A stretch of DNA of 64,000 bases from Mangrovicoccus sp. (GCA_025800345.1 JAOXSB010000326.1:1-64000); one strand, 5' to 3'. Numbered from the stretch's first letter, positions 18,533-29,057 are shown. The notes: generated from the letters alone by a model not told the origin. Numbers and translations are program-made.

Positions 18533-19759
18533 TTACCCGTCGTAACGGCTCATAACGAGCGATGCATTGGTCCCGCCAAAGCCAAAGCTGTTGGAGAGGA
18601 TGGAATCAATTTCGGCACCCTCACGGGTCTCCGTCAAAATCTCGCCCGGTTGAATGCCGGGATCCAGCTCGGTCACATTGGCCGAGCCTTGCAGGAACCC
18701 GCCCTGCATCATCAGCAAGCAATAGATCGCTTCCAGCGCGCCGGTGGCCCCTTGGGAATGGCCTGCCAGCGATTTCGACGAGGAAATCGGCGGCACATTG
18801 CCTTCGCCAAAGACCCGGCGGATGGCTTCGACCTCGATCACATCGCCCACCGGGGTGGAGGTGCCATGGGCATTCACATAGCTGACTTTGCGTTCGCCCA
18901 GCGTTGCCAGGGCCTGTTTCATGGCCCGCTCGCCGCCTTCGCCGGAGGGGGCGACCATATCGGCCCCATCGGATGTGGCACCATAGCCGGTGACCTCGGC
19001 ATAGATCTTAGCGCCGCGGGCTTTGGCATGTTCGAGCTCTTCCAGAACCACCATGCCGCCGCCGCCAGAGATCACAAACCCGTCGCGGGTGGCATCAAAG
19101 GGGCGCGAGGCGGTTTCTGGCGCATCATTATATTTGCTCGACATGGCGCCCATGGCGTCAAACAAGCACGAGAGCGTCCAATCGACCTCTTCACCGCCGC
19201 CGGCAAAGACCACATCTTGTTTGCCCCATTGGATCTGTTCCACCGCATTGCCGATGCAATGCAGCGAGGTGGAGCAAGCCGAGGTGATGGAGTAATTGAT
19301 GCCTTTGATCTTGAACGGCGTGGCCAAACAGGCCGACACGGTCGAAGACATGCAGCGCGTGACCATGAAGGGCCCCATGCGCTTGGGCGCGCCCTTGTCG
19401 CGCACCACATCAAAAGCGGTTAGGAAATTCGAGGTGGAGGGACCGCCCGAGCCTGCGATCAGGCCCGTGCGTTCATTGCTGACCTCAGATTCGCTTAGCC
19501 CCGCATCCTCAATGGCCTGTTGCATGGCCAGATAGGCATAAGCGGCGGTCGGGCCCATGAAGCGCAATTGGCGCTTATCGATGGCTTCGGCCAGATCAAT
19601 CTGGGGAATGCCCGCAACCTGGCTGCGAAAGCCCAGTTCCGCATAACGCTCTTCCCGGCGAATGCCGGACCGGCCCAGGCGCAAGCTTTCGCTCACGTCC
19701 CCTGCGGTGACGCCCAGGGGAGAGACGACCCCCAGGCCTGTGATCACGACACGGCGCAT
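18533..19759 (-). CDS. fabB: 3-oxoacyl-[acyl-carrier-protein] synthase I
   Basis: This 408-residue condensing enzyme has the active-site cysteine C162 in [12 protein letters not shown], the histidine of [11 protein letters not shown], and the lysine/histidine pair in [15 protein letters not shown]. With FabA it extends unsaturated acyl chains in the anaerobic unsaturated fatty-acid pathway. Its place between fabA and fabI, and the FabB-like [12 protein letters not shown] block, distinguish it from the FabF encoded at 24822. It lies 25 bases downstream of fabA. Confidence 0.95.
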   Translation of the reverse strand: MRRVVITGLGVVSPLGVTAGDVSESLRLGRSGIRREERYAELGFRSQVAGIPQIDLAEAIDKRQLRFMGPTAAYAYLAMQQAIEDAGLSESEVSNERTGLIAGSGGPSTSNFLTAFDVVRDKGAPKRMGPFMVTRCMSSTVSACLATPFKIKGINYSITSACSTSLHCIGNAVEQIQWGKQDVVFAGGGEEVDWTLSCLFDAMGAMSSKYNDAPETASRPFDATRDGFVISGGGGMVVLEELEHAKARGAKIYAEVTGYGATSDGADMVAPSGEGGERAMKQALATLGERKVSYVNAHGTSTPVGDVIEVEAIRRVFGEGNVPPISSSKSLAGHSQGATGALEAIYCLLMMQGGFLQGSANVTELDPGIQPGEILTETREGAEIDSILSNSFGFGGTNASLVMSRYDG

Positions 19760-19784
19760 GGCGTATCCTTCCCCTTTGGGTTGA

Positions 19785-20291
19785 TCAGTCGCTGAACAGC
19801 CCGACCTTCATATTTTCAGTAACATAGATTTCTTCGCCATCGGCAAGCATCCGGCCATTGGCAATGCCCATTTTCAGCTTGCGGTCGATGACCCGCGTGA
19901 AATCTACGTGATAGGTGACCAATTTGGTCTCAGGTGTGACCATGCCGGTGAATTTCACCTCGCCCACCCCAAGCGCCCGTCCACGGCCCAACATGCCGCG
20001 CCAGCCCAGGTTAAACCCGGTCAATTGCCATAGGGCGTCCAGGCCCAGACAGCCCGGCATCACCGGATCGCCCGGAAAATGGCAGGCGAAGAACCACAAA
20101 TCAGGCGTGATATCGAACTCGGCCACCACATGGCCTTTGCCATGTTCCCCGCCATCAGCGGAGATGTCGGTGACGCGATCCATCATCAACATAGGAGGTT
20201 CGGGCAATTGCGGGTTGCCAGGGCCAAAAAGCTCTCCCCGGGCACATTTGAGCAGTCCCTCCCGGTCGAACTGCGTGGGAAAATCGGCCAT
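19785..20291 (-). CDS. fabA: 3-hydroxydecanoyl-ACP dehydratase/isomerase
   Basis: FabA dehydrates 3-hydroxydecanoyl-ACP and isomerises the product to cis-3-decenoyl-ACP, introducing the double bond of unsaturated fatty acids. The 168-residue hot-dog protein has the active-site pair H71 ([10 protein letters not shown]) and D85 (LGLDALWQL), one residue off E. coli H70/D84. AAGGAAAGG precedes the ATG. It is the first gene of fabA-fabB-fabI and is divergent from irr, with about 150 bases between them. Confidence 0.97.
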   Translation of the reverse strand: MADFPTQFDREGLLKCARGELFGPGNPQLPEPPMLMMDRVTDISADGGEHGKGHVVAEFDITPDLWFFACHFPGDPVMPGCLGLDALWQLTGFNLGWRGMLGRGRALGVGEVKFTGMVTPETKLVTYHVDFTRVIDRKLKMGIANGRMLADGEEIYVTENMKVGLFSD

Positions 20292-20331
20292 TCAGCCTTT
20301 CCTTATCTCTTGTCATCTTGCAGCCGTGACC

Positions 20332-20360
20332 CTGTAACACCCTCCTCTCACCAGAGGCAA
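20332..20360 (-). promoter_or_regulatory. Candidate sigma70-type promoter of fabA-fabB-fabI
   Basis: On the minus strand TTGCCT (20355-20360) and TTACAG (20332-20337) are separated by 17 bases and lie about 40 bases before the fabA start. The match to -35/-10 consensus is moderate. Confidence 0.4.
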
Positions 20361-20392
20361 GAGCAGCCCTAACCCTTCATGAGAAACAAGAA

Positions 20393-20422
20393 TTGCACTT
20401 GCGAGGCATTTCTATTTATAAT
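20393..20422 (+). promoter_or_regulatory. Candidate sigma70-type promoter of irr
   Basis: TTGCAC (20393-20398) and a perfect TATAAT (20417-20422) are 18 bases apart, about 20 bases before the irr start. GCATT (20406-20410) and AATGC (20420-20424) form an inverted repeat overlapping the -10 box, which could be an operator. The surrounding AT-rich patch stands out in an otherwise GC-rich sequence. Confidence 0.55.
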
Positions 20423-20443
20423 GCTTCCAAGGAGCATATGCGC

Positions 20444-20866
20444 ATGGATATTTCGACAGAGAAGACGACGCGGGCGACACAGTGGTTGAGCAAGGGCGGG
20501 CTGCGCCCTACCCGGCAACGCGCGCTGTTGGCAGACCTGTTGGTGGGCGATGGCAAAAACCGCCATGTGACCGCTGAAAGCCTTTATGCGCTGACCATGG
20601 AGCAGGGTGAAAAGGTCGCGTTAGCAACGGTTTATAACACCTTGCGGGCCTTTTGCGATGCTGGCCTTATGAGAGAGATCACGGTGGATGGGACAAAATC
20701 CTATTTCGACACCCGCACCGATGACCACCCGCATTTCTTTTGGGAAGATGCGCTGCATCTGACTGATGCCCCAGCGGATGAGCTGGAAATCGCGCGCTTG
20801 CCGAAGCTGCCCGAAGGGGCGGAATTGGCCTCGGTCGATGTTGTGATCCGGCTGCGTAAAAGCTAA
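20444..20866 (+). CDS. irr: Iron response regulator Irr (Fur family)
   Basis: Irr is the alphaproteobacterial Fur-family regulator that senses iron through heme status and controls heme and iron genes. The 140-residue protein has the winged-helix part (GGLRPTRQRALLADLL, then VALATVYNTLRAFCDAGL) and the HPHF metal/heme-type histidines at about 88-91 (DDHPHFFWEDA). It lacks the CxxC zinc motifs of true Fur. I chose the ATG at 20444 because AAGGAG lies 9 bases upstream; an in-frame ATG at 20438 is too close to it. It is divergent from fabA, an arrangement seen in related genomes. Confidence 0.9.
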   Translation: MDISTEKTTRATQWLSKGGLRPTRQRALLADLLVGDGKNRHVTAESLYALTMEQGEKVALATVYNTLRAFCDAGLMREITVDGTKSYFDTRTDDHPHFFWEDALHLTDAPADELEIARLPKLPEGAELASVDVVIRLRKS

Positions 20867-20944
20867 CCCAAGCCCGTTGGGTGACTGAAAAGGGCCTGGC
20901 CGCTGTGCCGGGCCTTTGTTGTGATCGCGAGGCGGTGAAGCCAA

Positions 20945-21493
20945 ATGGGGCTGGCGGGTTTCCTTTTGTATCTTGGGACCAATTTGGACAATGCGCTGGT
21001 ATTGATTGCCTGCGCGGCGGGTCAGCAGCGTGCCCGGGGCAGGGCGGCCGCGGCTCTGATTTTGGCCGGGCTGGTGGTTCTGGCCGCGTCGCTGGCGCTG
21101 TCCGAGGCGCTGGATGATTTCGCGGCCATGCCCCTGAACCTATTGGGGCTGGTGCCTTTGGCGCTTGGGCTGCGTGCTTTGCGGCAAGGCCATGAAGATG
21201 ACGGGGCCGCAAGCGCGGGCTTTTGGGCCATGACCGGGCTGGCGCTTTCTAACTCCAGCGACACATTGGCCACTTTGGTGTCTTTCCTGGCCGAGCGGCC
21301 CGATGCGGTGCGCTGGCCGGTCTCGCTCGGCTATGTGGCGGGGCTGGGCGCATTGGCGCTTGGGATCGGGCTGTTGTTGGACCGGGTGGCGCGCTGGCCT
21401 TGGCTGGCGAAATGGGCGGCGCGGATCGGGCCGCTGATCATGATCGGCTTTGGCCTTTACATCCTGCTGAACACGCCAGGCGATAAGCTTTAA
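20945..21493 (+). CDS. CadD/LysE-like small integral membrane transporter
   Basis: This 182-residue protein is almost entirely hydrophobic, with about five to six membrane segments. The N-terminal signature [15 protein letters not shown] and a second, inverted-repeat-like [16 protein letters not shown] resemble the paired asparagine/aspartate motifs of cadmium-resistance (CadD) transporters in the LysE superfamily. This suggests export of a cation or small molecule; the substrate is unknown. It begins 78 bases after irr in the same direction, so metal-related co-regulation is possible but not shown. The family assignment is moderate. Confidence 0.6.
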   Translation: MGLAGFLLYLGTNLDNALVLIACAAGQQRARGRAAAALILAGLVVLAASLALSEALDDFAAMPLNLLGLVPLALGLRALRQGHEDDGAASAGFWAMTGLALSNSSDTLATLVSFLAERPDAVRWPVSLGYVAGLGALALGIGLLLDRVARWPWLAKWAARIGPLIMIGFGLYILLNTPGDKL

Positions 21494-21573
21494 GCAACTC
21501 GCGCCACCATTGCCGCGCGGTCCGGCTTGGTGTAGGGCGGGCGAAATCCCCACGTTTGAATATGCAGGGCCCC

Positions 21574-22899
21574 ATGGCGGACGCGAAAAAGCTCTATATC
21601 AAGACCTATGGCTGTCAGATGAATGTCTATGACAGCGAGCGCATGGCCGAGGCCTTGGCGACGTCGGGCTATGAGCAGACCCAAACCGCAGAAGACGCGG
21701 ATATGATCTTGCTCAACACCTGCCATATTCGCGAGAAAGCCGCCGAAAAGATTTATTCGGAACTGGGCCGGTTCAAACCGCTCAAAGCGGCCAAGCCCGA
21801 TCTGCGCATCGGTGTGGCGGGCTGTGTCGCCCAGGCCGAAGGGGCCGAGATCACTGCGCGCCAGCCCATGGTGGATCTGGTGGTGGGGCCGCAAGCCTAT
21901 CACCGCTTGCCGGAAATGCTGGCCAAGGCGGAAACCGGCAAACGGGTGATCGACACGGATTTCCCCGAAGAGGATAAATTTGCCCGGCTCAAAGGCCGCC
22001 CGGCCAAACGCGGCGCGCCTGCGGCGTTTCTGACCGTGCAAGAAGGCTGCGATAAATTCTGCGCGTTTTGTGTGGTGCCCTATACCCGTGGGGCCGAGGT
22101 TAGCCGCCCCGTGGCGCAGATCTTTGACGAGGCCCGCGCCCTGATTGAACGCGGGGTGTGTGAAATCACTTTGCTCGGTCAGAATGTGAACGCTTATCAC
22201 GGCGCGGCCCAAGGCGGGGCCTGGGGCTTGGCGCAACTGATCCGGGAATTGGCCGCGCTCGATGGGCTAGAGCGTCTCCGCTATACCACGTCCCATCCCA
22301 ATGACATGCAAGATGATTTGATCGCAGCCCATGGGGATTGCCCCGAGCTGATGCCTTATCTGCATCTTCCGGTGCAATCGGGCAGCGATCGCATCCTTAA
22401 GGCGATGAACCGCAAACACACGGCGGCGGAATATGTGGCGCTGATCGAACGGATTCGCGCAGCCCGCCCGGATATCCTGCTGTCGGGGGATTTCATCGTC
22501 GGCTTCCCCGGCGAGACCGAGGCGGATTTCGAGGATACCTTGGCTCTGGTAGAAACCATTGGTTACGGTCAGGCCTATTCCTTTAAATATTCGGCCCGTC
22601 CTGGCACGCCGGCGGCTGAAAAGCCCGAGATTGACCCGGCACTGGCCGATGAACGTTTGCAAAAGCTGCAAGCGCTGTTGAATGCGCAGCAAACCGCGGC
22701 GCAAGAGGCGATGGTTGGCCGCGAAACTACCGTTTTGTTTGAGAAAAAGGGCCGCGAGCCTGGGCAGTTGATCGGCAAATCCGAGCATCTTCAAGCGGTA
22801 TTTGCCGAGGCACCCGAGCAGCTTTTGGGCCAGATCGCCAAAGTGCGTGTGCTGGCGGCTGCGCCGAATTCCTTGCGCGCGGAATTACTGCCCGCCTGA
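21574..22899 (+). CDS. miaB: tRNA-2-methylthio-N6-dimethylallyladenosine synthase
   Basis: MiaB is a radical-SAM methylthiotransferase that modifies A37 of tRNAs reading UNN codons. The N-terminal domain holds cysteines C14, C50 and C84 for one [4Fe-4S] cluster. The radical-SAM motif C159-x3-C163-x2-C166 ([12 protein letters not shown]) binds the second. A TRAM RNA-binding domain closes the C-terminus ([15 protein letters not shown]). I chose the ATG at 21574 because [17 protein letters not shown] fits the family start; an ATG at 21562 or a TTG at 21556 in the same frame would add 4 or 6 residues, and none has a strong Shine-Dalgarno. Confidence 0.95.
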   Translation: MADAKKLYIKTYGCQMNVYDSERMAEALATSGYEQTQTAEDADMILLNTCHIREKAAEKIYSELGRFKPLKAAKPDLRIGVAGCVAQAEGAEITARQPMVDLVVGPQAYHRLPEMLAKAETGKRVIDTDFPEEDKFARLKGRPAKRGAPAAFLTVQEGCDKFCAFCVVPYTRGAEVSRPVAQIFDEARALIERGVCEITLLGQNVNAYHGAAQGGAWGLAQLIRELAALDGLERLRYTTSHPNDMQDDLIAAHGDCPELMPYLHLPVQSGSDRILKAMNRKHTAAEYVALIERIRAARPDILLSGDFIVGFPGETEADFEDTLALVETIGYGQAYSFKYSARPGTPAAEKPEIDPALADERLQKLQALLNAQQTAAQEAMVGRETTVLFEKKGREPGQLIGKSEHLQAVFAEAPEQLLGQIAKVRVLAAAPNSLRAELLPA

Positions 22900-22925
22900 T
22901 CTTAGGAACGGATGCACGCAAAAAC

Positions 22926-22957
22926 AAAACGGCCCGCCGAAAGGCAGGCCGTTTTTT
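22926..22957. terminator. Bidirectional terminator between miaB and tig
   Basis: The sequence aaaacggcc-cgcc-gaaa-ggcaggccgttttt forms a long GC stem with a GAAA loop and one bulged base. The plus strand ends in a T-run and the left flank is A-rich, so it can terminate both converging genes. Confidence 0.9.
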
Positions 22958-22986
22958 AATGCGTGCTGATGCCCGAGGGCAGAGGC

Positions 22987-24348
22987 TTACGCCTCTGCGG
23001 TCTCGGCTTTTTCGGCAACTTCGTCTTCCAACGCGGCCACAGCGGCTTCCAGCTCTTCTTTGGTGACCTCGGTTTCCGTCAGCTCTGCCAGCTCACAGAT
23101 ATAGTCGATCACTTTTTCCTCAAACAGCGGCGCGCGCAGCTGCTGCTGCATCTGCGGGTTCTGCTGCACGAATTCAAAGAATTGACGCTCTTGGCCCGGG
23201 TATTGGCGCGCTTGCTCCATGACCGCTTGGGTCATTTCCGCGTCGCTTACCTCAACCTCGGCCTTCTGGCCCAGCTCGGCCAGCAGCAGGCCCAAACGCA
23301 CCCGGCGCTCTGCCAGGGTGGTGTGTTCCTCGGTGGCTTCGATTTCCGGGTGGTCATGCCCCTCAACATCGGGGTTTTCTTCATGCCAGAGCTGATGCGC
23401 GATTTGCTTGGCTTCAGCATCCAGCAGCGAAGGGGGCAGCTCGAACTTGACCGTCTCATCGAGAATGTCGAGCAGCTTGCGCTTCATCACCTGACGAGCA
23501 GCGCCAGCATATTCCGCTTCGATCCGCTCAGAGATTTGGCCTTTTAGCGTGGCCAGATCTTCAACGCCGAATTGCTTGGCCATCTCATCATCAATGGCGG
23601 TCTCGGCAGGGGCTTTGACCTCTTTGATGGCGCAGGCGAATTCCGCGTCCTTACCGGCCAGATGCTCTGCGCCATATTCCTCAGGGAAGGTGACCTTCAC
23701 GGTCAGATCGCTGCCGGCGGTTGCGCCCACCAGCTGTTCTTCAAAGCCGGGGATGAATTGGCCCGAGCCCAGTTCCAGCGGGAAATCTTCGGCGGCGCCG
23801 CCTTCGAATTCTTCGCCATCCACAGAGCCTTTGAAGTCAAAGACAACTTGGTCGCCATTTTCAGCCGCCGCACCTTCTTCGCGGGGCTCAAAGTTTTTGG
23901 CGGATTTGGCGAGATTGGCCAGGGCGGCATCGACTGCGCTGTCATCGGCTTTGGCGACGAGTTTTTCCAGCGCGATGCCTTTCAGATCCACTTCGGGGAT
24001 CTCGGGCAGGGCTTCATAGGTCATGGAGACCTCGACATCATCGCCTTCTTTCCAATCCTCATTGGTCATTTTGACCTCGGGCTGGAGCGCAGGGCGATCG
24101 CCGCTATCTTCGAAATGCTTGTTCATGGCGCCATCGATGCTTTCTTGCATCGCTTCGCCCATGAGGCGTGGGCCGAACTGCTTTTTCAGCAGGGCCATAG
24201 GGACTTTGCCTTTGCGAAAGCCCTTCATCTCAATCTCGGGCTGGGCTTCGACCAGCTTTTCGTTGACCTTTTCTTCGATCTCAGCGGCGGTCAGCGTGAT
24301 TTGATAGCCGCGCTTGAGGCCTTCGTTCAGAGTCTCAGTGACCTGCAT
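22987..24348 (-). CDS. tig: Trigger factor chaperone
   Basis: Trigger factor is the ribosome-bound chaperone and peptidyl-prolyl isomerase that meets nascent chains. The 453-residue length is standard. The N-terminal ribosome-binding domain includes [16 protein letters not shown] at about 44-59 (the signature loop is GFRKGKVP). The FKBP-type domain follows (about 150-245, with [15 protein letters not shown]). The helical C-terminal chaperone domain runs to the end with an acidic tail. AGGAG lies just before the ATG. A convergent miaB terminator ends the transcript. Confidence 0.96.
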   Translation of the reverse strand: MQVTETLNEGLKRGYQITLTAAEIEEKVNEKLVEAQPEIEMKGFRKGKVPMALLKKQFGPRLMGEAMQESIDGAMNKHFEDSGDRPALQPEVKMTNEDWKEGDDVEVSMTYEALPEIPEVDLKGIALEKLVAKADDSAVDAALANLAKSAKNFEPREEGAAAENGDQVVFDFKGSVDGEEFEGGAAEDFPLELGSGQFIPGFEEQLVGATAGSDLTVKVTFPEEYGAEHLAGKDAEFACAIKEVKAPAETAIDDEMAKQFGVEDLATLKGQISERIEAEYAGAARQVMKRKLLDILDETVKFELPPSLLDAEAKQIAHQLWHEENPDVEGHDHPEIEATEEHTTLAERRVRLGLLLAELGQKAEVEVSDAEMTQAVMEQARQYPGQERQFFEFVQQNPQMQQQLRAPLFEEKVIDYICELAELTETEVTKEELEAAVAALEDEVAEKAETAEA

Positions 24349-24406
24349 GGGGGCTCCTATTGGGGGTTGGGCCGCGGAGGCGCGGGCGTTTCACAGTTTG
24401 GCGCGC

Positions 24407-24435
24407 GGTGTATGTGGGCGCGCGGCGTGATGCAA
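24407..24435 (-). promoter_or_regulatory. Candidate promoter of tig
   Basis: On the minus strand TTGCAT (24430-24435) and TACACC (24407-24412) are 17 bases apart, about 60 bases before the tig start. The rest of the 219-base gap up to tRNA-Leu shows nothing else recognisable. Confidence 0.35.
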
Positions 24436-24567
24436 GGGGCTCAGCGCGTCAAGATATGGCGATCGGCATGGATTGGCACGATATCCCCGAGATAATGCGC
24501 AAATGCCGGGCGCGTTGAGCCCGTGACGGGCGATTTGCAGTGGCAAGAGCAGTTGCATGAAGTGTTG

Positions 24568-24652
24568 TGGTGCGGGTGGAGGGACTTGAACCCCCACGCC
24601 TTGCGGCGCCAGAACCTAAATCTGGTGCGTCTACCAATTTCGCCACACCCGC
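24568..24652 (-). tRNA. tRNA-Leu (anticodon UAG)
   Basis: The 85-base minus-strand sequence folds as a class II tRNA. The acceptor GCGGGTG pairs with CACCCGC, followed by A discriminator and encoded CCA. The anticodon stem CCAGA/TCTGG encloses TTTAGGT with anticodon TAG. The variable arm GGCGCCGCAAGGCGT and T-loop GTTCAAGTC are present. It reads CUA-family leucine codons. Confidence 0.96.
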
Positions 24653-24821
24653 ACATCCCGGCTCTCACCGGGTGGAGCGCCGTTTAGCAAAGGGTTTCGC
24701 CAGTGGCGAGGGGGAAAATCACCTTTTTGGCCCAAATGTGTCTAACGCTTGCCCCTCCTGGCCCATGCAAGCTATCAGGCGATGGCAGTAAGCAGATGAT
24801 ACCAAGAAAAAGGGGCAGGTC

Positions 24822-26084
24822 ATGCGTCGTGTCGTCGTCACCGGCTTGGGGGTAGTGAGCCCCTTGGCCAATGGGGTGGAGCAAACCTGGACACGGCTGT
24901 TGGATGGACAATCCGGCGCCGGCACGATCACCCGTTTTGATGCAGGGCATCTGGCGACAGATTATGCGTGCGAAGTGCCTTTGGGCGATGGCAGCGAGGG
25001 GACATTCAATCCCGATAGCGTGATGCCTGCCAAAGAGCGCCGCAAAGTGGATGATTTCATTCTCTTTGGCATGGCCGCAGCCGATGAGGCGGTGCGCGAT
25101 GCAGGCTGGATGCCCGAGGATGAAGAGGCCAAGCTGCGCACTGGCGTGATGATCGGCTCGGGCATTGGTGGGCTCTCCACCATTGCGGAGACCGCCTATA
25201 CTTTGCGCGACAAAGGCCCGCGCCGGGTCTCGCCATTCTTTATTCCAGGCTCGCTGATCAACCTGGTCTCGGGGCAAGTGTCTATTCGTTATGGGTTTAA
25301 AGGGCCGAACCACGCTCCTGTGACCGCCTGTTCCACCGGGGCTCATGCCATTGGCGATGCGGCCCGGCTGATTCAATGGGGCGACGCGGATGTGATGATT
25401 GCGGGCGGGGCCGAGGCGTCGATTTGCGAGATCGGCATTGCGGGCTTTAACGCCTGTAAAGCGCTTTCCACCAAACGCAGCGATAGCCCAGAAACCGCCA
25501 GCCGCCCCTATGACGCTGATCGCGATGGATTCGTGATGGGCGAGGGGGCCGGGATCGTCGTGTTGGAAGAATACGAACATGCCGTGGCGCGGGGCGCGAA
25601 AATCTATGCCGAAGTCCTGGGCTATGGTCTTTCAGGCGACGCTTATCATATCACCGCGCCCTCCGAGGATGGCGATGGCGCGACGCGCTCCATGAGCGCC
25701 GCTGTGCAACGGGCGGGAATCACCCCCGATCAGATCGATTACATCAACGCCCATGGCACCTCGACCATGGCCGATACGATCGAACTTGGGGCGGTGGAGC
25801 GGTTGCTGGGCGATGCGGCGGGCAAAGCCACCATGTCGTCGACCAAATCCTCTATCGGCCATCTTCTGGGCGCGGCGGGCGCGGTGGAAGCGATCTTTAG
25901 TGTGCTGGCCCTGCGCGATCAGGTGGCCCCGCCCACCATCAATTTGGACACGCCTGCGGTGGAGACAGCACTGGATCTGGCGGCCAATGGCAAACGCGAG
26001 CGCGAGATCAAAATCGCGCTGTCCAACTCCTTTGGCTTTGGCGGCACCAATGCGTCGCTGGTTCTGGGGCGGGTTGACGGCTGA
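24822..26084 (+). CDS. fabF: 3-oxoacyl-[acyl-carrier-protein] synthase II
   Basis: FabF elongates acyl-ACP with malonyl-ACP, notably palmitoleate to cis-vaccenate, the main fatty acid in this group. The 420-residue enzyme has C170 in VTACSTGAHAIG, the histidine of NAHGTSTMADT, and SSIGHLLGAAGAVE with the second histidine. AGGGGCAGGTC precedes the ATG. The mltG start overlaps the fabF stop by one base (TGATG), so the two are translationally coupled. acpP and fabG, frequent partners, are not in this window. Confidence 0.95.
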   Translation: MRRVVVTGLGVVSPLANGVEQTWTRLLDGQSGAGTITRFDAGHLATDYACEVPLGDGSEGTFNPDSVMPAKERRKVDDFILFGMAAADEAVRDAGWMPEDEEAKLRTGVMIGSGIGGLSTIAETAYTLRDKGPRRVSPFFIPGSLINLVSGQVSIRYGFKGPNHAPVTACSTGAHAIGDAARLIQWGDADVMIAGGAEASICEIGIAGFNACKALSTKRSDSPETASRPYDADRDGFVMGEGAGIVVLEEYEHAVARGAKIYAEVLGYGLSGDAYHITAPSEDGDGATRSMSAAVQRAGITPDQIDYINAHGTSTMADTIELGAVERLLGDAAGKATMSSTKSSIGHLLGAAGAVEAIFSVLALRDQVAPPTINLDTPAVETALDLAANGKREREIKIALSNSFGFGGTNASLVLGRVDG

Positions 26085-27235
26085 TGTGGCGCGCGCTGGC
26101 CTCGAACACGATCAGCTTGCTGATCGTGGGGCTGATCGCCTTGGGCGTTGTCATCGCTTGGGGGCAGGCGCGCTATGGCGCGCCGCAAGACACAGCCGAG
26201 GCGGTCTGCGTAAGCGTGCCGCGCGGCGGCACCATGGGCGCTGTGTCCGAAAGCCTTGTGGATCTTGGGGCTATCGATAGCGCCATGATTTTCCGCCTGG
26301 GCGCGGATTACAGCGGCCGGGCCGGGGATCTCAAAGCGGGTAATTTCCTGGTGCCTGCTGGGGCTTCCATGGCCGAGATTGTCGAAACTGTAACCGGCGA
26401 TGGGCGCAGCACCTGCGGGCGCGAGCTGAATTATCGCATCGGGGTGAATGCCCTAGAGCTAGAACTGCGCGAGTTGGATCCGGCCACAGGCGGGATGGTT
26501 GAACTGGCCAGTTTCGCGCCAGGCGAAGCAGCACCGGCAAGCTATGCGGCCTTTCTTGAGGATGGTTTTGCCCGCTTCCGGGTGACCATGGTCGAAGGGG
26601 CCACAAGCTGGCAGGTGACCGAAGGCTTGCGCAAGGCCGATTTCCTGGCGGGCAACATCGCTGATGTGCCCCCCGAAGGGGTTTTGGCACCGGGCAGCTA
26701 TGAGGTGGCCCAAGGCACAGAGCGCGCGGCGGTGTTGCAGGCCATGAATGAAGCCCAAGAAGCCACTTTGGCCGCTGCTTGGGCCGGGCGCGCGGCGGAT
26801 CTGCCCCTCAACAGCCCGTTTGAAGCGCTCACCCTCGCCTCGATCATCGAAAAAGAAACGGGCCTTGCGGAAGAGCGCGGCGCGGTGGCGTCGGTCTTTG
26901 TCAATCGCTTGAACCGAGGCATGCGCCTGCAAACAGACCCGACGGTGATTTATGGGGTGACCGAGGGCAAAGGCGTGCTGGGCCGAGGGCTGCGGCGCAG
27001 CGAATTGCGTCGGGCCACGCCTTACAACACCTATGTGATTGAAGGTCTGCCGCCCACGCCCATTGCCAATCCTGGGGCGGCGGCCATCCAAGCGGCTCTG
27101 AACCCCGAAGACACCGATTATATCTTCTTTGTGGCTGATGGCACGGGCGGGCATGCGTTTGCGGAAACCCTTGATGAGCATAACGCCAATGTGCGCCGTT
27201 GGCGCGAGATCGAGCGCGCGCGCGCCAATCAATAA
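26084..27235 (+). CDS. mltG: Endolytic transglycosylase MltG (YceG-like)
   Basis: MltG cleaves nascent peptidoglycan strands at the inner membrane and sets their length. The 383-residue protein has one N-terminal membrane anchor at about 9-27, a LysM-like region after it (VPRGGTMGAVSESL), and the catalytic domain with glutamate E256 in LASIIEKETG, followed by VNRLNRGMRLQTDPTVIYG and the TPYNTYVIEGLPPTPI block. It is coupled to fabF, an arrangement common in alphaproteobacteria. A strong hairpin terminator follows 23 bases after the stop. Confidence 0.94.
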   Translation: MWRALASNTISLLIVGLIALGVVIAWGQARYGAPQDTAEAVCVSVPRGGTMGAVSESLVDLGAIDSAMIFRLGADYSGRAGDLKAGNFLVPAGASMAEIVETVTGDGRSTCGRELNYRIGVNALELELRELDPATGGMVELASFAPGEAAPASYAAFLEDGFARFRVTMVEGATSWQVTEGLRKADFLAGNIADVPPEGVLAPGSYEVAQGTERAAVLQAMNEAQEATLAAAWAGRAADLPLNSPFEALTLASIIEKETGLAEERGAVASVFVNRLNRGMRLQTDPTVIYGVTEGKGVLGRGLRRSELRRATPYNTYVIEGLPPTPIANPGAAAIQAALNPEDTDYIFFVADGTGGHAFAETLDEHNANVRRWREIERARANQ

Positions 27236-27258
27236 GCGCGCAAGGGCATCGACATGAA

Positions 27259-27290
27259 AAACGCCGGGCTTTGGCCCGGCGTTTGCTTTT
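27259..27290. terminator. Terminator between mltG and pyrE
   Basis: AAACGCCGGGC (27259-27269) pairs with GCCCGGCGTTT (27274-27284) over 11 bp with loop TTTG, followed by GCTTTT on the plus strand. The A-run on the left side means it could also serve the converging pyrE transcript. Confidence 0.88.
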
Positions 27291-27309
27291 GATCCAGCCC
27301 TTGGTCGGG

Positions 27310-27990
27310 TCAGTCTTTTTTATGGGCTTCTTGCCAGCCGCGCGGATCGGCTAGGAAGGCGGCCACCCCATCTAGGGTTGCCGCATCAAAGCTGCCTTGG
27401 GCGCGGGCTTCGGCCAGCACATCATGCCAGGTGCATAGCGCATGTAGTTTCACCCCATGATCGCCAAGGGTTTTTTCCGTCTCGGGGAAGATCCCATAGG
27501 AAAAGATCACTGCGGTGTGCCCGCAAGAGGCGCCGGTTTCGCGAATCGCATCCACAAAGCTCAGCTTAGAGCCGCCATCGGTGGTCAGATCTTCCACCAG
27601 CAGCACCCGGTCGCCTTCGCCCATCACCCCTTCGATTCGGGCGTTGCGGCCATAGCCTTTGGGTTTCTTGCGCACATAGGTCATAGGCAGGGATAGCCGT
27701 TCGGCCATCAGCGCAGAAAACGGAATGCCCGCGGTCTCGCCCCCGGCCACATTGTCAAACGCTTCCATACCCGCATCGCGCAGCACAGTGGCCGCGAGAA
27801 AATCCATCAACATGGAACGGATGCGCGGAAAGGAGATCAGCTTGCGGCAATCGATATAGGTGGGCGAGGGTAGCCCCGAGGCCAGGGTGAATGGCTCGGC
27901 CGCGTTGAAATGCACTGCTTCGATTTCCAGCAAGGCACGGGCGGTCAGCCGGGCGATTTCCTCGGCGGGGGGAAAAGTGGCGGGAATCAT
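27310..27990 (-). CDS. pyrE: Orotate phosphoribosyltransferase
   Basis: PyrE converts orotate and PRPP to OMP in pyrimidine synthesis. The 226-residue protein has the PRPP-binding motif [13 protein letters not shown] at about 130-142, preceded by [11 protein letters not shown] with the catalytic lysines. It carries a C-terminal stretch slightly longer than E. coli PyrE. It starts 23 bases after the pyrC stop in the same direction, so pyrC-pyrE form an operon covering two non-adjacent steps of the pathway. Confidence 0.95.
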   Translation of the reverse strand: MIPATFPPAEEIARLTARALLEIEAVHFNAAEPFTLASGLPSPTYIDCRKLISFPRIRSMLMDFLAATVLRDAGMEAFDNVAGGETAGIPFSALMAERLSLPMTYVRKKPKGYGRNARIEGVMGEGDRVLLVEDLTTDGGSKLSFVDAIRETGASCGHTAVIFSYGIFPETEKTLGDHGVKLHALCTWHDVLAEARAQGSFDAATLDGVAAFLADPRGWQEAHKKD

Positions 27991-28013
27991 CTTATTGTCC
28001 TTGTCTCAACAGC

Positions 28014-29057
28014 TCAGTCCTCGACCCGCCAATGCAGCGGGAAGCCTGGATCAAACAGGGTGATCGGGCCTTTTTTGCATTTGATCTTGGCAGGGTAATC
28101 CACTGCTTTGCCCTTGGTCAGGGTGATGGTGTCTTCATTTGGCTCCAGCTTGTAAAAAGCCGGGCCATGGAGCGAGGCAAAGCCTTCGAGCTTGTCCAGG
28201 GCCCCGGCTTTTTCAAAGACTTCAGCCAGGCAAGACATGGTGTTGGTGGCGCTGAACACCCCGGCGCAGCCGCAAGCGCTTTCTTTGGCCTCATCCACAT
28301 GAGGCGCGCTGTCGGTGCCAAGGAAGAACCGCTGATCGCCCGAGGTTGCGGCTTTGACCAGCGCATCGCGATGGGTGGCGCGCTTGGCCACGGGCAAGCA
28401 ATAGTAATGGGGTTTGATCCCGCCCACCAAGATATGGTTGCGATCAATGATCAGGTGATGGGTGGTGATGGTGCCGCCCATCATGCCTTCGGGCTGCTCT
28501 TGCACATAAGCCACGCCCTCGGCGGTGGTGATATGTTCCAGCACCACCCGCAGTTTCGGGATCTCGCGGCGGATCGGGTCCAGCACGGTTTCGATAAAGA
28601 CTTTCTCGCGGTCGAAAATATCCACCTCGTCATGGGTGACTTCCCCATGCACACAAAGTGGCAGGCCGATACTGGCCATGGTTTCCAGCACCCGGCGCAC
28701 TTTCGAGAAATCCCGCACGCCCGAGGCAGAATTGGTGGTCGCCCCTGCCGGGTACAGCTTGACCGCTCGGATCAAGCCCATTTCCGCGGCGGCCCGCAAA
28801 TTCAGTGGATCGGTATCCTCGGTCAGATACAGCGTCATGATCGGCCGGAATTTCGACCCATCGGGTTTGGCCGCCAAAATGCGGTCGCGATACTCTGCGG
28901 CATCGGCAGCGGTGACCACGGGCGGTACCAGATTGGGCATCACCAGGGCGCGACCGAAATGACGCGCGGTTTCGGGCAGAACGGCTTTCATCACCGCGCC
29001 GTCGCGCAGGTGCAAATGCCAATCATCGGGGCGGCGGATCGTGAGCGTATCAGTCAT
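28014..29057 (-). CDS. pyrC: Dihydroorotase
   Basis: PyrC cyclises carbamoyl-aspartate to dihydroorotate. At 347 residues from the chosen start it is a class II (E. coli-type) enzyme: metal ligands H14 and H16 in [10 protein letters not shown], the likely carbamylated lysine in [13 protein letters not shown], further histidines in CVHGEVT and EHITTAEG, and the catalytic aspartate in [10 protein letters not shown] chose the ATG at 29057 because [17 protein letters not shown] matches the family; an in-frame ATG at 29069 and a TTG at 29075 exist and would add 4-6 residues. It forms an operon with pyrE. Confidence 0.94.
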   Translation of the reverse strand: MTDTLTIRRPDDWHLHLRDGAVMKAVLPETARHFGRALVMPNLVPPVVTAADAAEYRDRILAAKPDGSKFRPIMTLYLTEDTDPLNLRAAAEMGLIRAVKLYPAGATTNSASGVRDFSKVRRVLETMASIGLPLCVHGEVTHDEVDIFDREKVFIETVLDPIRREIPKLRVVLEHITTAEGVAYVQEQPEGMMGGTITTHHLIIDRNHILVGGIKPHYYCLPVAKRATHRDALVKAATSGDQRFFLGTDSAPHVDEAKESACGCAGVFSATNTMSCLAEVFEKAGALDKLEGFASLHGPAFYKLEPNEDTITLTKGKAVDYPAKIKCKKGPITLFDPGFPLHWRVED

